7,113 nt of DNA from Planctomycetaceae bacterium. GTDB taxonomy: Bacteria > Planctomycetota > Planctomycetia > Pirellulales > Thermoguttaceae. The position numbers and the translations under genes were made by a program. The notes below the pieces were generated by a model. That model worked only from the letters and a program-made list of their open reading frames with translations, was not told the DNA's origin and did no database searches. The stretch lies in the NCBI GenBank assembly GCA_031256755.1, contig JAIRPZ010000157.1:1-7113 (forward strand), in the 5' to 3' direction. Positions 5,304-7,113 of the stretch are shown one piece after another. The first letter of the stretch is position 1. Every line of letters starts with the position of its first letter.

Positions 5304-7091
5304 TCAATCTTCATTCGCCGATTGCAAGAAGCCCGCCAAATGTTTGCAGCGTCCCGGCTGCTGCAATTTTTTCACCGCCTCCTGCTCAATCTGCCGGACA
5401 CGCTCCCGCGTAACCTGAAAAATCCGCCCCACCTCTTCCAGTGTGTACGAATAACCGTTTTCCAAACCGTAGCGGAGTTTCACAATTTCCCGCTCCCGGT
5501 AAGTCAACACCCGGAGAAGTTTGCTGATTTCCTTTTTCAGCATATCGTTGGAAGCCGAACGTTCCGGTCTTTCTGTCGAAGTATCCGCCACCAATTCGCC
5601 GAAACAGCCGTCATCCCGCATATCGCCGAGCGGCTGTTCCAAACTGACCGGCTGCGATCCCATCAACAACGTCCGGCGGACTTCATCCAGCGTCATTTCC
5701 GCCGCCGCCGCAACCTCCGGCAAACTCGGCTGCCGACCCGTCTCCTGATAAATCTTCCGCACCGTATTCCGAATTCGCGACAGAGAATCAATCATATGGA
5801 TCGGAATCCGAATCGTTCGGGATTGTTCCGCTATCGCTTTCGTAATTGCCTGACGAATCCACCACGTAGCATACGTGGAAAATTTGAACCCTTTCCGGTA
5901 TTCAAATTTATCCACTGCCCGCATCAAACCGGTGTTCCCTTCCTGAATCAAATCAGGAAAACCGATCCCCCGGTTCCGATACTTTTTCGCCACAGAAACT
6001 ACGAGACGGAGATTGCTCCGGCACATGGCACTTTTTGCTTCTTCGTACTCCCGAAGGGCTTTCTGCATTTTTTCACACCGCTGCCGCAGCATGCGGGGAC
6101 TTTCCTGAACCGTGCGGATAAGGCGGCGCAACTCCTTTGTCAGCAGTGCTTTCCGTTCCGATTCGACCGTCAATCTCGCCGCATGACGGCTTCGGTTTGC
6201 CGTAAGCATCTTTTGGATTTCGTCCATTCGGGCAGATACCGTTTCAAGTTGCTTTTTGATTCCGTGAACACGGCGGTTGCGCAAATTCATTTCCTCAACG
6301 AGCAGCAACGCCCTTTTTTGACGGGCTTTTCGCCGGCGGATGATCTCCGTCTTCATTTTCTTTTTCGTACTTTTCCGTACAATCAGGTTGAAGTCCGCCG
6401 TTGTGGAATTCAGCATCGGTGCAAGCGTCCGAAGATGCTGCGGAATTTGATGGAGGATCAGCGTTTTGGAGAGTTTTTCACTGATCGTCCGCTCAAAAGC
6501 AAGGTGACCGTGAAAAACCTTGGTCAGGGTTTGAAACGCATTATGCAGACCGAAAGGCGAACCCAGAACGGCCCGTCGAAAAGCACGGCGTGCTTTTTCA
6601 ATCCGCTTGGAATAAATAACTTCTTCTTCTTTGGTTAGAAGCGGAATATTCGCCATTTGTGAAAGATAGAGACGGATCGGATCGCTGTTCCAACGTTCCG
6701 GTTCGGCAGTCAGTTGGGCGATGGCTTCCTGTTCGTCTTCGGGATCGTCGTCACTGCCGTTTTCGATCACGGTAACGGAAACATCCCGCGGGCGGGAAAC
6801 GGAGCGATCCGCAGCATTTCCGGTTATCCGGTCATTTCCCCGCTCAATGCCGAAATCATCTTCATCTTCATCGGGATCGTCTTCGTCCGAATCGGACATA
6901 AGGGGCGAAAAGTGGTCGTCTTCATCGGTGATCCGGTTCAGCGAAGTGCTGAATTTACCGAAAACATCGGGGCGGAAAACGTCATTCAATTCTTCGTCTC
7001 CGAAGTGATGAATGACATCGTCAATGCTAAGGCGGTTTGTTGTTTTGGGGGCAGAAACGGCGCAGTCAGCGTTCAATGTCGTCCGTGACAT
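5304..7091 (-). CDS. rpoD: RNA polymerase sigma-70 factor, RpoD/SigA type
   Basis: This factor directs RNA polymerase to -10/-35 promoters. Its 595 residues contain region 1.2 at about 136-168 (DPIRLYLSQMANIPLLTKEE); a non-conserved block at about 169-350, basic and coiled-coil-prone (RRRKARQKRALLLVEEMNLR); region 2 at about 352-421 with core-binding and -10 recognition motifs (DLIQEGNTGLMRAVDKFEY, FSTYATWWIRQAI); region 3 at about 427-505; and region 4 at about 520-580 with the helix-turn-helix LEEVGRIFQVTRERVRQIEQ for the -35. The N-terminus is odd: a canonical region 1.1 is not obvious, and residues 56-81 and 113-123 are rich in Asp and Glu. It looks like a primary (housekeeping) factor, but planctomycetes can carry several RpoD paralogues, so primary status and the symbol are inferred. 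Its start is fixed by AAGGAG six bases upstream; its promoter lies beyond the window. Confidence 0.93.
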   Translation of the reverse strand: MSRTTLNADCAVSAPKTTNRLSIDDVIHHFGDEELNDVFRPDVFGKFSTSLNRITDEDDHFSPLMSDSDEDDPDEDEDDFGIERGNDRITGNAADRSVSRPRDVSVTVIENGSDDDPEDEQEAIAQLTAEPERWNSDPIRLYLSQMANIPLLTKEEEVIYSKRIEKARRAFRRAVLGSPFGLHNAFQTLTKVFHGHLAFERTISEKLSKTLILHQIPQHLRTLAPMLNSTTADFNLIVRKSTKKKMKTEIIRRRKARQKRALLLVEEMNLRNRRVHGIKKQLETVSARMDEIQKMLTANRSRHAARLTVESERKALLTKELRRLIRTVQESPRMLRQRCEKMQKALREYEEAKSAMCRSNLRLVVSVAKKYRNRGIGFPDLIQEGNTGLMRAVDKFEYRKGFKFSTYATWWIRQAITKAIAEQSRTIRIPIHMIDSLSRIRNTVRKIYQETGRQPSLPEVAAAAEMTLDEVRRTLLMGSQPVSLEQPLGDMRDDGCFGELVADTSTERPERSASNDMLKKEISKLLRVLTYREREIVKLRYGLENGYSYTLEEVGRIFQVTRERVRQIEQEAVKKLQQPGRCKHLAGFLQSANED

Positions 7092-7097
7092 AAAAAA

Positions 7098-7103
7098 CTC
7101 CTT
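7098..7103 (-). promoter_or_regulatory. Shine-Dalgarno sequence of the sigma factor gene
   Basis: The minus strand reads AAGGAG, six T, then ATG. This near-ideal site settles the start at 7091. Only 10 bases lie upstream of it in the window, so no promoter can be assessed. Confidence 0.8.
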
Positions 7104-7113
7104 GGGTTAAGCA

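Noticed and set aside
5810..6587. Sigma factor as a fusion with a separate coiled-coil protein
   Set aside because: The extra block lies between regions 1.2 and 2.1, where primary sigma factors commonly carry a non-conserved insert of variable length.
5322..6638. Plus-strand 438-codon ORF opposite the sigma factor gene
   Set aside because: It is the antisense of a strongly supported coding sequence. Its phenylalanine-, histidine- and arginine-rich product matches no fold I know, and long antisense ORFs arise from codon bias.

Overview
The window looks like ordinary bacterial chromosome, probably from a planctomycete. The main reason is the large sigma-70 factor at the right end. It has an acidic N-terminus, a roughly 180-residue basic, coiled-coil-rich block between regions 1.2 and 2.1, and a C-terminus reading KLQQPGRCKHLAGFL, a form I associate with planctomycetal RpoD-type factors. 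A small HEAT-plus-TPR hybrid protein and a PolB-like 3'-5' exonuclease fit the same group. G+C looks close to one half by eye. This assignment rests on recalled family resemblance, not on a search. I see no rRNA, tRNA, CRISPR array, insertion sequence or phage gene.

Every gene I can support lies on the minus strand, so transcription runs right to left. From the right: a sigma-70 factor (5304-7091) with a clear Shine-Dalgarno sequence; a GC-rich hairpin (5239-5269) as its likely terminator; a possible 23-codon leader ORF (5106-5177) with the other strong Shine-Dalgarno sequence, whose stop overlaps the next start; an exported GH51 alpha-L-arabinofuranosidase (3568-5106) ending in a hairpin (3547-3566); a 392-bp gap holding palindromes and a 21-bp tandem repeat; a HEAT/TPR protein (2513-3175); an exported aldose 1-epimerase (1195-2376); a PolB-like 3'-5' exonuclease (266-1090); and, at the left edge, the first 14 codons of a probable secreted protein behind a promoter and a 10-bp hairpin.

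Although the genes point the same way, sigma-70-like promoter candidates sit directly in front of the arabinofuranosidase, HEAT/TPR gene, epimerase, exonuclease and left-edge ORF. The window therefore looks like a run of separate short transcription units rather than one operon. The arabinofuranosidase and the epimerase share a theme: both carry signal peptides and could act one after the other outside the cytoplasm, the first releasing arabinose from hemicellulose or pectin side chains and the second interconverting sugar anomers before uptake. The HEAT/TPR gene lies between them, so this link is only suggestive.

I found no new multi-gene system. The most unusual signals are small: the leader ORF in front of the arabinofuranosidase, the hairpin that ends 5 nt before the left-edge start codon, the 21-bp hairpin repeat in the 392-bp gap, and the acidic N-terminus of the sigma factor.
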